A stretch of 64,000 nt of DNA, taken from JAHFUA01 sp963808725 (GTDB lineage: Bacteria > Acidobacteriota > Terriglobia > Terriglobales > Acidobacteriaceae). The stretch lies in contig CAWEGO010000002.1 in the NCBI GenBank assembly GCA_963808725.1, positions 1,798,001-1,862,000 of the forward strand. The letters run 5' to 3'. Each line of letters starts with the position of its first letter. Position 1 is the first letter of the stretch. This document shows, piece by piece, positions 46,036 to 55,320 of the stretch. A program made the translations under genes and the position numbers. The notes below the pieces were generated by a model. That model saw only the letters and a program-made list of their open reading frames with translations. It did not search any database and was not told the origin of the DNA.

Positions 46036-46395
46036 GTGATTATCCTGTGGGCGATTCTTACGGGACTCGGTGTCGGCGTCTTGTCAGGTTTGGTGGGCAT
46101 TGCCGGGGGCGCCGTCCTGGTCCCGATTTTATTTTACGGCTTCAAGATGAACCAGCACATGGCCCAGGGCACCACCCTGGCGGTGCTGCTTCCGCCCACG
46201 GGACTGCTGGCCTTCCTGAAGTACTACAAGGCGGGCAACGCTGATCTGAAGATCGGCCTGCTGCTGGCGCTCGGACTGTTTCTGGGCGGCTACTTCGGCG
46301 GCGCCTGGGCGCAAAAGATACCCGACCTGGTGCTGCGCCGGATTTTTGCCGTTATACTGGCAGTCGCCGCCGTCAAGATGTTCTTCGAAAAATAG
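46036..46395 (+). CDS. Half-size TauE/SafE-family permease
   Basis: A 119-residue protein with four membrane helices, matching one half of the usual eight-helix TauE/SafE sulfite/organosulfonate exporters. The repeat motif GLVGIAGGAVLVPIL with GxGGG-like spacing is present and ends at KMFFEK. Family members that are half-size are thought to work as dimers. The GTG start is chosen because GAGAGGAGA lies just before it; a longer frame overlaps lepB. Substrate unknown. Confidence 0.85.
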   Translation: MIILWAILTGLGVGVLSGLVGIAGGAVLVPILFYGFKMNQHMAQGTTLAVLLPPTGLLAFLKYYKAGNADLKIGLLLALGLFLGGYFGGAWAQKIPDLVLRRIFAVILAVAAVKMFFEK

Positions 46396-46416
46396 GAGAC
46401 GCAGCGAGCCGCGTCT

Positions 46417-46819
46417 TTACAGGATGGCTTCCAGCGCGGGCTTGAGCTCAGGGTGGCGGAAGCGGAAGCCGCTGGCCATGAGTTTTCCGCAATCCACGCG
46501 CTGGCTGCCCAACAGCAGGGCTTCGCCCATCTCGCCGAACATCAGCCGGACCATGAATGCAGGGAGCGGAAAGATTGTTGGCCGGTGCAGCGCCTGGCCC
46601 AGCGCGCGGGTAAATTGCGCATTGGTCACCGGGTTGGGCGCGACCGTGTTCACCGGACCTCGCAGCGAATCGGTCGCCAGCGCGTGCTGGATGACGCCGA
46701 CCAGGGTCGTCGAGGGTGATCCAACTCATCCACTGGCGTCCACTGCCGATGCGCCCGCCCGCGCCCATGCGGAACAGAGTCAGCATTCGCCCCAGCGGGA
46801 TGGGAATGTCGGGCTCCAT
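46417..46819 (-). pseudogene. 3' remnant of a TIGR01777/YfcH-type sugar-nucleotide epimerase
   Basis: About 133 residues match the C-terminal part of the family: MLTLFRMGAGGRIGSGRQW, SWITLDDLVGVIQHA, NPVTNAQFTRALG, then PLPAFMVRLMFGEMGEALLL and the end PELKPALEAIL. The NAD-binding Rossmann half (about 170 residues) is missing upstream, and an extra base near 46703-46706 shifts the frame at LDD-LVG. Loss of the cofactor domain makes activity very unlikely. It marks the left edge of a disordered region. Confidence 0.85.
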
Positions 46820-47249
46820 CGCTGCATTCTACGCTGCCGCGCCTTGGTTTGCCGTCCAATGCGGGGGCAGCATGGCATTACCCCCATGCCCATGCTATCC
46901 AATGGAATCATCGACTTACACTCGGTAATACCGATGGCAACCGATGAGAACCGATGAAACAAAGGACTTACCCGCAACAACCGATCCGCAAAGGAGTTAG
47001 GTGCGCTTTTTGGCCTGTTTTCGGGCTAATTTGTCAAAGAGCCGAAGCCGCGACTCTGCGCGAAACGTTGACGGAAGCGTAATACTCGCAGCGCCCATAC
47101 GTCAGCGCTGAGATCGCTCACGACAGCCTAAACCGGCCACGCAGGATACCCCGCCCCGGGGGGTGCTGTGCTCTGAAAACATTAAACTTAGGGGGATATC
47201 TCTGCCGTGGTCCATGAAAACAAAGTAATTAGAAGGAAAATCTTGAGCC

Positions 47250-47269
47250 GCAATGAGTTAGCTCATTGC
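47250..47269. promoter_or_regulatory. Perfect inverted repeat GCAATGAG-N4-CTCATTGC
   Basis: An eight-base perfect inverted repeat with spacer TTAG, followed by CGATTGCAA, in an AT-rich stretch. It has the form of a dimeric repressor site, but no gene starts within 700 bases downstream. It may be a relic of a lost operon. Confidence 0.4.
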
Positions 47270-47748
47270 GATTGCAACTACACAGCTATTATCATGCAGA
47301 TTACATTTTTGTCAAGCAAAATTTCACGTGGGCAAGCGCCGCCGTGCCACGCCTAGGGCAAGGCTCGCCGCGGACAAACGAAACGGAACCGCCGAGACGC
47401 CGAGAACGCGGAGGCACACGGAATGGTGGATGTGTGGATTACGGCAGAGGCCCATAGAGCCTGCCCCGAGCGAAGCCGAAGGGGGTCGAAATAAATTAGC
47501 CCAGGGCGGAAGTGTGTGCGTGAGAACTGCTCTTCGAGTCAGAAAGCGGCCTGGACCGGCCCAGATCCAGCCCGAAGGGCGGCATTTGGGTTAGCCCGGC
47601 GCGTAAGCGCCGGGTACAGTGGAGCAAAAGACGTGAGCCCCGAAGGGGCGGCACGGGTTCTCACGTACACAGGGCGGAAGCCCAAGGCAAGCAGGAAGAA
47701 TGATGCGAGGCGGGTGGCCCTGGTAAGCCCGCGTCCCGCAATATCGGG

Positions 47749-47875
47749 TGCCCCAGACAAGCGCAGCTTGTCTGGGATAGGTTTTCCTGATCTCTCAGTT
47801 CCAGTCAGAAGGTTTGCTGCACGCTGGGAGCGATCATATCTCCCAGACGAGCAAAAGACGCTCGTCTGGGGCACT
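47749..47875. repeat. Two-hairpin repeat, copy A
   Basis: CCCAGACAAGC-GCA-GCTTGTCTGGG (11 base pairs) and CCCAGACGAGC with CGCTCGTCTGGG (about 11-12 base pairs) are separated by about 60 conserved bases containing CAGTTCC and AGAAGGTT. Copy B lies 1.1 kb downstream in the same orientation, on the other side of a small gene. Confidence 0.9.
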
Positions 47876-48074
47876 CTATTTTGACGGAACCGGCCTTGTC
47901 CGGGCCACCCCGCCGCTTGTCTGGGGCACCCCGATGTGGGCGGGACGCAAGATCACCTGGCCCACCCGCCGCTACCGCCCGTCACGGGCGAACTGAGACA
48001 CTACGCATCTGTTCTTATGACCCTGAGCGGAACAGTACATGTCATACTACCGTTAGGAGTTGGCCAAAACCATT

Positions 48075-48608
48075 ATGCCAAAGCCTGTGTGGTTCGACTG
48101 GCTGACTGTTGCTGCGATTGTGATTGGCCCGGTGCTGGCGCTGTTAACGCAGCGCGCCCTTGACCGGCTGCGCGAACATAAGAACCGAAGGGTGCAACTT
48201 TACCTGACCCTGATGTCCACGCGCGCGGTAGGGCTATCCCCTGCACACGTTCAAGCCTTGAACTCTATCGACACTGTGTTCGGTGGGCGCGGTGACCAGA
48301 AGATTCGTGATGCATGGCAGAAGGTGCTGGAACATCTTGCGACCGACCCGGCGACGGAGCGTTGGGGCGAACGCCTTCTGGACTTGAAAACTGATTTGTA
48401 CCAAGCAATTGGTTCAGCGGTGGGCTATAACTACGGCATTGATTACCTGAAGACTCGGGTCTATGCGCCAAGGGCGTACGTGGATATGGAACAGGAACAG
48501 ATCCACATTCGGCAGATGCTTGGGAGGTGCCTAAGTGAACGCGGCCTGAAAGTCGACCTTGGCGAACTGAGACCAGAAGCACCGCCAGCACTGCGGCCAC
48601 CAAGATGA
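48075..48608 (+). CDS. Membrane-anchored protein of unknown function (possibly DUF6680 type)
   Basis: A 177-residue protein with one N-terminal membrane helix (WLTVAAIVIGPVLALL) followed by RALDRLREHKNRRVQLYLTL and a helical cytosolic domain (ALNSIDTVFGG, KVLEHLATD). The layout reminds me of DUF6680 proteins, which are found scattered in bacteria, but I cannot confirm it by search. AGGAG lies 16 bases before the ATG; a TTG at 48060 is the alternative. It is the only intact gene of the repeat-rich region and is flanked by copies of one repeat element, suggesting acquired DNA. Confidence 0.7.
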   Translation: MPKPVWFDWLTVAAIVIGPVLALLTQRALDRLREHKNRRVQLYLTLMSTRAVGLSPAHVQALNSIDTVFGGRGDQKIRDAWQKVLEHLATDPATERWGERLLDLKTDLYQAIGSAVGYNYGIDYLKTRVYAPRAYVDMEQEQIHIRQMLGRCLSERGLKVDLGELRPEAPPALRPPR

Positions 48609-48676
48609 AAAGGGGCGCGCGTGTTCAGCCTTGACGCCTCGATCTCTCAGCCGCCGGGTGCCCCAGGTTCGCCGGG

Positions 48677-49015
48677 TCGCGGGTGGCCCTGGTAAGCCCG
48701 CGTCCCTCAGTATCGGGGTGCCCGGACAAGCGCAGCTTGTCTGGGATCAAAAGAGGATATTCCTTCGCCCAGGTTAGCGCCCAACACCGGGGCGCGAACC
48801 TGGGGCACCCGGCAGGGACACTTGTACAGAAACCGCGAGGTCGGATTACTGTTCTGCAGGTCGTTGCAGTACGTCCGCCATCCTGGCCGGGTGCCCCAGA
48901 CAAGCGCAGCTTGTCTGGGATTGTTTTCCGATCTCCCAGTTCCAATCAGAAGGTTGTGCGGCACACTCGGAGCGATCATACTCCCAGACGAGCGAGGGAC
49001 GCTCGTCTGGGGCAC
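48677..49015. repeat. Two-hairpin repeat: partial copy and copy B
   Basis: 48677-48746 is a partial copy with only the first hairpin, preceded by the same GGGTGGCCCTGGTAAGCCCG seen before copy A. 48891-49015 is a full copy, about 85-90% identical to copy A by eye with most differences in the centre. The remaining 830-base gap to the next gene holds no supported reading frame. Confidence 0.85.
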
Positions 49016-49438
49016 CCATGGTTACCCGGACCACCCGCCTTTAGCTAGGGAAATGATCTGTGGGTTTCGAATGTGGATTTTTCCGAAGGGGATCTTGCAG
49101 TACAAGCAGTACAAATTGAAGGCAAGAATTAACTCGTCACGCGTCCAATTGTCTTTAGCCATATGCGGCACTCGTCTGGCATTGGTGTACCCTGGCCGGT
49201 GCGTCTAAGGCAAGTGGGTTGTGCGGGCGAAGCGCGAAGCGCGGGAATGGTCAGTGCCGCCCCTGAAAGGGGCTCGGGGACTGTTTTGATCGTTACCCAG
49301 GACTTACGTCCTGGGCTAATTTATGCCGCGCCTACGGCGCTGTTGCATCGCGATTCCTTTGCGTTCTCGGCGTCTCGGCAGTGCGGCCTTCAGAGGAACG
49401 TAATCCGCGTTAAGCCGGTACAGAGCGTGAGCGCTCAG

Positions 49439-49630
49439 CTACTTGGGCGCGGCGACGGTAACATCTTCGGCGCGGATGCGGGTGGCGAGCTTGATCTCGC
49501 GGCTCAGGTCGGGCTGGTCGTTTGATTTCTTGCCATCGCCGGCGAGCGCGGAACTGGCGGCAAGGGTGAAGCGCAATGCGTCGGCGGGAGTGTCGAAATA
49601 GAGAATAACCTGCGTCGTTGCCATGCTCAT
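49439..49630 (-). CDS. Small protein of unknown function
   Basis: A 63-residue soluble protein (QVILYFDTPADALRFTLAA near the N-terminus, then KLATRIRAEDVTVAAPK). Its composition and Met-Ser-Met start look coding, and it lacks any motif. It stands alone with no operon partner, at the right edge of the repeat-rich region. Confidence 0.45.
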   Translation of the reverse strand: MSMATTQVILYFDTPADALRFTLAASSALAGDGKKSNDQPDLSREIKLATRIRAEDVTVAAPK

Positions 49631-49726
49631 GCCCCAGTCTTGACCCTGTTGGCATGATCATAACGATTGCGTGGCGCGCCTCAGAGTCCCCAACTTGATA
49701 CCTGGTCGCGGGCACCCCCCAGGACC

Positions 49727-49794
49727 AGGATCCTTCGCGACCGTTTCCCGGCCTGGAGAAGACGGCCGGGAACCCTCGGCCGCTCAGGATGACA
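49727..49794. repeat. REP-like right arm
   Basis: GGATCCTTCGCGACCGTTTCC, then CCGGGAACCCTCGG, then GCCGCTCAGGATGACA match the right half of the element between secD and secF. It directly precedes the oxidoreductase promoter. Confidence 0.75.
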
Positions 49795-49813
49795 ACTTGG
49801 TTTGGTCGTCGCT

Positions 49814-49819
49814 TATAAT
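49814..49819 (+). promoter_or_regulatory. TATAAT box of the molybdopterin oxidoreductase gene, leaderless arrangement
   Basis: TATAAT ends nine bases before the ATG with CGGTGCTCG between and no Shine-Dalgarno sequence. No strong -35 box. Confidence 0.5.
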
Positions 49820-49828
49820 CGGTGCTCG

Positions 49829-51997
49829 ATGAAAAAAGTTGTCCATGCCGCCTGTCCCCACGATTGTCCTGACGCCTGCGGGGTGCTGATCACGGTGGAA
49901 GATGGCCGCGCGACGAAGATCCAGGGCGACCCGGCGCATCCGGTGACGCGCGGATTTCTGTGCGCCAAAGTCGCCAAGTATCTCGACCGGGTGTACTCGC
50001 CGGAGCGTGTGCTCTACCCGGCCCGCCGCGTGGGCGGCAAAGGCCCGGGCGCGCGCTGGGAGCGCATCTCCTGGGACGCGGCTCTCGATGAGATTTGCCA
50101 GCGTTTCCGTGGCATCTGCCAGCAGTTCGGGAGCGAGGCCATCCTGCCCTATTCCTACGGCGGCACGCTGGGTGTGCTGCACGGCTCCGGCATGGACCGC
50201 GCGTTCTTCCACCGGCTGGGCGCGTCGCAGCTCGCCCGCAACATCTGCTCGAAGACCGGCGAGGTAAGCCTGATCTCGGTTTTGGGACGCAAGCTGGGCA
50301 CCGAGCCGGAGCAGTTCGCGCACTCCCGTTACATCATCGCCTGGGGCGCCAACATCCACGGCAACAACGTCCACCTGTGGCCGTTCATTGAGGAAGCGCG
50401 GCGGCAGGGCGCAAAGCTGGTGGTCATCGACCCGTACAAGACGCGCACAGCCCGCTGCGCCGACTGGTATCTGCCCATCCATCCGGGCACCGACGTGGCG
50501 CTGGCGCTGGGCATGATGCACGTCATCATCGGCGAGAAGCTCTACGATGCCGACTACGTCAGACGCTACACGCTGGGCTTCGACCAGCTCCGGCATCGGG
50601 CTACACAGTATCCGCCCGAGCGGGTGGCCGCGATCACCGGTATCTCCGGCGAGGACGTGGTCCGGCTGGCGCGCGAATACGCCACCCTGCGTCCGGCGGC
50701 GATCCGCATGAACTACGGCGTGCAGCGCTCGGAAAACGGCGGGATGGCGGTGCGCGCCATCGCCATGCTGCCCTGCCTGACCGGATCGTGGAAGGAGGTG
50801 GGTGGCGGGTTGCAGCTCTCCACCAGCGGCGCCTATCCGCTGCGGCGTGAGCGCCTGGAGCGTCCCGACCTGATGCAGGTGGCGCTCGGCCGGCCGGCGC
50901 GCACCATCAACATGGTCGAGATCGGGCACGCGCTCACCGAACTGGCCGATCCCCCGGTCAAGTCAGTTTTCGTTTACAACTCCAATCCGGTGGCGGTGGC
51001 TCCCGATCACAACCGCGTGGCGCAAGGCTTTGCGCGCGAGGACCTGTTCACGGTGGTGCACGAGCAGTTCTTGACCGATACCACCGATTACGCCGACATC
51101 CTGCTGCCCGCTCCCACATTCTTCGAGGAGAAGGAGCTGCAGACCGCCTACGGCCATTACTATCTTCAAATTTCCCAGCCGGCGATCGAGCCGCTGGGGG
51201 AATGCCGCTCCAACTTCCAGCTCTTCTCCGACCTGGCTGCGCGCATGGGATTCACCGAGGATTGCTTCCGGACAACGCTGGACGAGGCCATCGACTCCGT
51301 CCTCGACCTCACGCATCCCTGGCTGGCCGGCATTGACCGCGCGCGGCTGGAACGCGAGGGGCACGTGCGCCTGAACTTCTCTGGTGATTGTCATCCTGAG
51401 CGAGCCGCTGTTGCGAGCGAAGTTGAGGCGACTAGCGGGCGTCCGAGCCCGCTGCCGAAATCCCGAGCGCAGCGAGGGAGCGAGGTCGCATCCTTTTTCC
51501 TGCCTTTCGCTCACGGCGGCTTCCCGACGCCCTCGGGCAAGGCGGAGTTCTACAGCGAATCTCTGGCGGCTCAGGGATTGGACCCGGTTCTCGCCTTCGT
51601 TCCGCCGACCGAATCGCGCCACACTCCACAGGCTCGCACCTTTCCGCTGGAGTTGCTGGCTCGCAAGGCGGACAACTTCCTCAATTCCACCTTCACTAAC
51701 CTGCCGGTGATGCAGCAGATGGAAGATCGCCACCTGCTGGAGATGACCGCGGCGGACGCCGAGCCGCGCGGCATCCGCGACGGCGACCGCGTCCGCGTAT
51801 TCAACGGCCGCGGCGAAATCGAGCTGACGGCCCGGGTGAACGGCGCCGTGCCGCCGGGCGTGGTGGCGGCCCGGCTGGACTGGGCCAAACTCTCGCCGAA
51901 GGGCCGCAACATCAACGTCCTCACTTCGGATCGGCTCACCGACATGGGCGCCGGCGCCACTTTCTACTCGGTGCTGGTGGAGGTTGAGCGCGCCTAG
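49829..51997 (+). CDS. Molybdopterin oxidoreductase (DMSO reductase superfamily) with a repeat insertion
   Basis: A 722-residue protein. It has an N-terminal 4Fe-4S site (C9, C13, C17, C45: CPHDCPDAC then FLCAK), the molybdopterin-binding core (NICSKTGE near the metal-ligand region, WGANIHGNN, HPGTDVALALGMM) and the C-terminal cap (NRINVLT-like KGRNINVLTSDRLTDMG). The presence of Cys or Ser at the metal ligand is not settled. No signal peptide is seen, so it is cytosolic. Residues about 519-560 come from a REP-like element. The substrate is unknown; the closest look is the formate-dehydrogenase/thiosulfate-reductase-like MopB_3 group. Confidence 0.9.
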   Translation: MKKVVHAACPHDCPDACGVLITVEDGRATKIQGDPAHPVTRGFLCAKVAKYLDRVYSPERVLYPARRVGGKGPGARWERISWDAALDEICQRFRGICQQFGSEAILPYSYGGTLGVLHGSGMDRAFFHRLGASQLARNICSKTGEVSLISVLGRKLGTEPEQFAHSRYIIAWGANIHGNNVHLWPFIEEARRQGAKLVVIDPYKTRTARCADWYLPIHPGTDVALALGMMHVIIGEKLYDADYVRRYTLGFDQLRHRATQYPPERVAAITGISGEDVVRLAREYATLRPAAIRMNYGVQRSENGGMAVRAIAMLPCLTGSWKEVGGGLQLSTSGAYPLRRERLERPDLMQVALGRPARTINMVEIGHALTELADPPVKSVFVYNSNPVAVAPDHNRVAQGFAREDLFTVVHEQFLTDTTDYADILLPAPTFFEEKELQTAYGHYYLQISQPAIEPLGECRSNFQLFSDLAARMGFTEDCFRTTLDEAIDSVLDLTHPWLAGIDRARLEREGHVRLNFSGDCHPERAAVASEVEATSGRPSPLPKSRAQRGSEVASFFLPFAHGGFPTPSGKAEFYSESLAAQGLDPVLAFVPPTESRHTPQARTFPLELLARKADNFLNSTFTNLPVMQQMEDRHLLEMTAADAEPRGIRDGDRVRVFNGRGEIELTARVNGAVPPGVVAARLDWAKLSPKGRNINVLTSDRLTDMGAGATFYSVLVEVERA
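51389..51500. repeat. REP-like element in frame inside the oxidoreductase gene
   Basis: TGTCATCCTGAGCGAGCCGC, then AAATCCCGAGCGCAGCGAGG and following bases are typical of the REP-like elements seen in gaps, yet here they lie between codons for FSGD and FPTPSGKAEF without breaking the frame. Confidence 0.85.
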
Positions 51998-52009
51998 CGG
52001 GCGTGAGCG

Positions 52010-52125
52010 CCCTGAGCCCAGCGAAGGGAAGCGGGAATTAGCCGAGTCCGAGCAACGCGAGGCCGAGCCCTGAGCGAAGTCGAAGGGCCGCTGCCGAAAT
52101 CCCGAGTGCAGCGAGGGATCCTGTG
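52010..52125. repeat. REP-like repeat cluster upstream of bamA
   Basis: GCCCTGAGCCCAGCGAAGGG, CGAGCCCTGAGCGAAGTCGA and CCCGAGTGCAGCGAGGGATC are three related arms arranged in tandem, occupying most of the gap after the oxidoreductase gene. A TATAAT near 52168 is a possible bamA promoter. Confidence 0.75.
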
Positions 52126-52262
52126 CTCGGACCGTAACTCGATTTCATATCCACCGCCCCGCTACCGTATAATTCCCGTTTTCCCGTAATCCAGACTGAG
52201 GGTGGAATATTTCTGCGTTTCTTGAGGTTCCCTTACAGGTTCGCGCCGACCATGGTCCCCGG

Positions 52263-55097
52263 TTGGCCCGGCTTGTTGCCCTGGTGCTAGCGGTGTTGTT
52301 CCTCGGCTCTGCAGTGATGATCGGCTCACAGCAGGAACTGATCCAGGAAATCCGGATCTACGGCAACCGCCGCATCCCGGCCGACACCATCCGCTCCAAA
52401 ATTTTCACCCATGCGGGTGACGTTTACGACGAGGCTGCTCTGGTGCGTGACTTCAACTCGCTGTGGAACGCCGGCTACTTTGAAGACATCCGCTTCGAGC
52501 GCGAACAGGGACCCAAGGGCTGGATCATCAACATCTACGTCAAAGAGAGGCCGACCATCCGGGAGATCAACTACCTGGGCTTGAGCTCGGTAAGCACCAG
52601 CGACGTGCTGGACCGCTTCAAGGAGCGCAAGGTCGGGCTGACGGTCGAGAACCAGTACGACCCCACCAAAATCAAGAAGGCGGAGGTCACGCTGAAAGAA
52701 CTTTTGGCGGAGCACGGCCGCCAGTTCGCCACCGTCCGCACCGAGGTGCGGCAGATCCCGCCGGCGGCGGTCGGCGTCACCTTCGTGGTCAAAGAAGGCC
52801 CCAAGGTCAAGGTGGGTAAGATCAAGTTCGAGGGAAACAAGACCGTCAGCAGCCGCTACCTGCGCTCCGCGATGAAGAACCTGAAGCCCATCGGGATTCC
52901 GCACTCGATCATTCTGGAGAACCTGATCTCGCGCACCTACGACGCCACCAAGCTGAGTGAAGACGCCGAACGCGTCCGCGACGCGCTCCAGCAAAAGGGC
53001 TACTTCAAAGCCCTGGTGCAGGACCCCAAGACCAACATTCACGACACTCATGGCATCCATCTGCCGCTGCTCAAGAAGCATGAAGGCAAGTCGGTGGATA
53101 TCACCCTGCCCATTGAGGAGGGTGACCGCTATCGCCTGAAAGAGGTGAAGTTTACTGGCAACAAAGCCATCACTAACATCCAGATCCTGCGTGCCCAGAT
53201 TCCCATGAAAGATGGCGACATCTTCAACACCGAGCTGATGCGCAAAGGCATCAAGAACCTGCGTGACGCCTATGGCGCGGCTGGGTACATCAATTTCACG
53301 CCGGTGCCGGACACCGAGATCGACGAGGAGCACAAGACGGTAACGGTGAAGTTCGACCTCGACGAGGGCAAGCAGTTCTCCGTCCGGCGCATCGAGTTTC
53401 AGGGCAACACTACCACCCGCGACAAGGTCATCCGCCGCGAGCTGGCGCTGCAAGAAGGCCAGACCTATAACGCCAAGCTTTGGGAATTCAGCCTGCTGCG
53501 TCTGAACCAGCTCGGCTACTTCGAGCCGCTCAAGCCCGATCAGGACTCGGACACCAAGCAGAATCCCCAGGAAGGCACCGTCGATATCACCCTTAAGGTC
53601 AAGGAAAAGGGAAAGAACTCGATCGGGCTGACCGGCGGCGTCAGCGGCCTGGCCGGGTCGTTCGTCGGCCTCAACTACCAGACCAACAACTTTCTGGGCC
53701 TGGGCGAAACCCTGACGGTTTCGGCCAACATCGGCAACCTGGAGCGCAACCTGATGTTCGGCTTTACCGAGCCCTACGTGCTGGACCGGCCGCTGCAGCT
53801 CGGCTTCACCGTGTATACGCGCGAGTTCAATTACAACCAGGCGCGGCAAGCCAACATTCTGGCCGGACAAGCACTCAACTTGCCGCAAAACGTGCTGAAC
53901 ACGTTGCAAAACTTTACCCAGTCGAGCACCGGGTTCACCGCCTCGGCCAGCTATCCGCTGCGGCATTCGCTGAAGCGCATCGGCATCACCTACGGCTGGG
54001 ATACCTCCACGCTGACCACCTTTAGCCAAGCGTCGCAGGAGTACTTCCAGCAACTGGCGTTCCGCGGCCTCTCCGGACCCAATGCGCTGCGCGGCATTAT
54101 CACCAGCAAGCTGGTCCCCAGCTTCACCTACAGCACCATCAACAACCCGCTGCGGCCGACCAACGGCCAGAGCTATTTTTTCGGCGGGGAAGTCGCCGGC
54201 CTGGGGGGCAATGTCAGGACGGTGCGGCCGATCGCGGAATACAAGCGGTTTATCTCCATGAAGGGCCTGCACCCCAGCCGGGAAGGCCATCAGGTGCTGG
54301 GCTTCCGGGTGCAGGGCTCGTTCCTCAGCGGATACGGCGGGCTGGTGGCGCCGCCTTTCGAGCGCTTTTATCCGGGGGGCGACCAGGATTTGCGCGGGTT
54401 TGATATCCGCTCGGTCTCACCCGTGGCTTTCGTGGAGACGACCGCCAGCGTCATCCTTACCAATCCCGACGGCTCGCCGGTCCCGCTGAATCCGGCCCTT
54501 CCCCGCAACGGCGTGTGGACGATTCCGGTCCCGATTCGATCCATTGTTTTTCCCGGCGGCGACAGCAGCTGGATTTCTAACCTGGAATATCGTATTCCGT
54601 TGGTGGGACCGGTTAACCTCGCTCCCTTCGTGGATACGGGCATGAATTTTTCGGCACGCAGCTCGCAGCTCAGCATCTCCAGCACCGAACTCCAAAGCCT
54701 GAACAGCATCGGCTTCGGCTGCCCGAGCCTGATGCCTATTCCTGTCAACCCCTATTTCCAGTGCATCAACAACATCGCCCCCGGGCAGATTTCTCCCCCC
54801 TTCAGCCAGAGACTGCAGATCGTCCCAGGGACCAACTATGTGGTCCGCATGTCCACCGGACTGGAGGTCCAGGTGATGATGCCGGTCATCAACGCCCCCT
54901 TCCGCGTGTATTGGGCCTACAACCCGATGCGGCTCAACAGCGATGCGCCGACCCCGAGTCTGATCACGCGTAGCATGTTCCCGCCCGGCGCTGCCGGTGA
55001 CTACACCTACGCCCAGACTCTGAGGAACTTCTTCCCCAGTTACCTTCTAAAGGAACCGCTCAAGACCTTCCGGTTCACGGTCAGCACGACGTTCTGA
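52263..55097 (+). CDS. bamA: Outer-membrane protein assembly factor BamA
   Basis: A 944-residue protein with a signal peptide, five POTRA domains (for example IQEIRIYGNRRIPADTIRSK, VTFVVKEGPKVKVGKIKFEG, RIEFQGNTTTRDKVIRREL) and a C-terminal 16-strand barrel. The L6 loop motif is partly visible (GGDQDLRGFDIR, matching the VRGF/Y signature) and the last residue is Phe (FTVSTTF), the usual outer-membrane signal. BamA inserts barrels. The TTG start is uncertain: an ATG eleven bases earlier would be in frame if a CCCC run lacked one C. skp follows. Confidence 0.93.
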   Translation: MARLVALVLAVLFLGSAVMIGSQQELIQEIRIYGNRRIPADTIRSKIFTHAGDVYDEAALVRDFNSLWNAGYFEDIRFEREQGPKGWIINIYVKERPTIREINYLGLSSVSTSDVLDRFKERKVGLTVENQYDPTKIKKAEVTLKELLAEHGRQFATVRTEVRQIPPAAVGVTFVVKEGPKVKVGKIKFEGNKTVSSRYLRSAMKNLKPIGIPHSIILENLISRTYDATKLSEDAERVRDALQQKGYFKALVQDPKTNIHDTHGIHLPLLKKHEGKSVDITLPIEEGDRYRLKEVKFTGNKAITNIQILRAQIPMKDGDIFNTELMRKGIKNLRDAYGAAGYINFTPVPDTEIDEEHKTVTVKFDLDEGKQFSVRRIEFQGNTTTRDKVIRRELALQEGQTYNAKLWEFSLLRLNQLGYFEPLKPDQDSDTKQNPQEGTVDITLKVKEKGKNSIGLTGGVSGLAGSFVGLNYQTNNFLGLGETLTVSANIGNLERNLMFGFTEPYVLDRPLQLGFTVYTREFNYNQARQANILAGQALNLPQNVLNTLQNFTQSSTGFTASASYPLRHSLKRIGITYGWDTSTLTTFSQASQEYFQQLAFRGLSGPNALRGIITSKLVPSFTYSTINNPLRPTNGQSYFFGGEVAGLGGNVRTVRPIAEYKRFISMKGLHPSREGHQVLGFRVQGSFLSGYGGLVAPPFERFYPGGDQDLRGFDIRSVSPVAFVETTASVILTNPDGSPVPLNPALPRNGVWTIPVPIRSIVFPGGDSSWISNLEYRIPLVGPVNLAPFVDTGMNFSARSSQLSISSTELQSLNSIGFGCPSLMPIPVNPYFQCINNIAPGQISPPFSQRLQIVPGTNYVVRMSTGLEVQVMMPVINAPFRVYWAYNPMRLNSDAPTPSLITRSMFPPGAAGDYTYAQTLRNFFPSYLLKEPLKTFRFTVSTTF

Positions 55098-55320
55098 GGT
55101 TGCTGAAGGCTAAGGGTGGTTTGCGCAAAACAAGATCCCTTTGACGCTAGCGTGAAGCTCACCCTATAATGCTGGGTATCCGCTCCCGCGAAAAAATGAG
55201 CCTTCCCGGCGAGCGTGGTTCTACCGGCCGGGGCTGAAAGGTCCGCACTGTGAAGGCGGTGTCCCGATCGCATTTTCGGGGAATCTCGCGGCTATTCTCC
55301 CAAGGAGTCTTAAGCATCCG

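Larger units (their letters stand above)
46820..48074. other. Gene-poor region with palindromes and REP clusters
   Basis: No reading frame of 1.25 kb is supported. From 47.45 kb on it consists of REP-like palindromes, among them GCCCGGCGCGTAAGCGCCGGG and AGCCCCGAAGGGGC, plus the two-hairpin element listed separately. The left part is lower in GC. This is the longest gap in the window and follows a truncated gene, consistent with a site of past insertion and deletion. Confidence 0.7.

Noticed and set aside
52326..54290. A 654-codon open frame on the minus strand
   Set aside because: It is antisense to bamA. GC-rich codon use keeps the opposite frame open; no motif or ribosome site was found.
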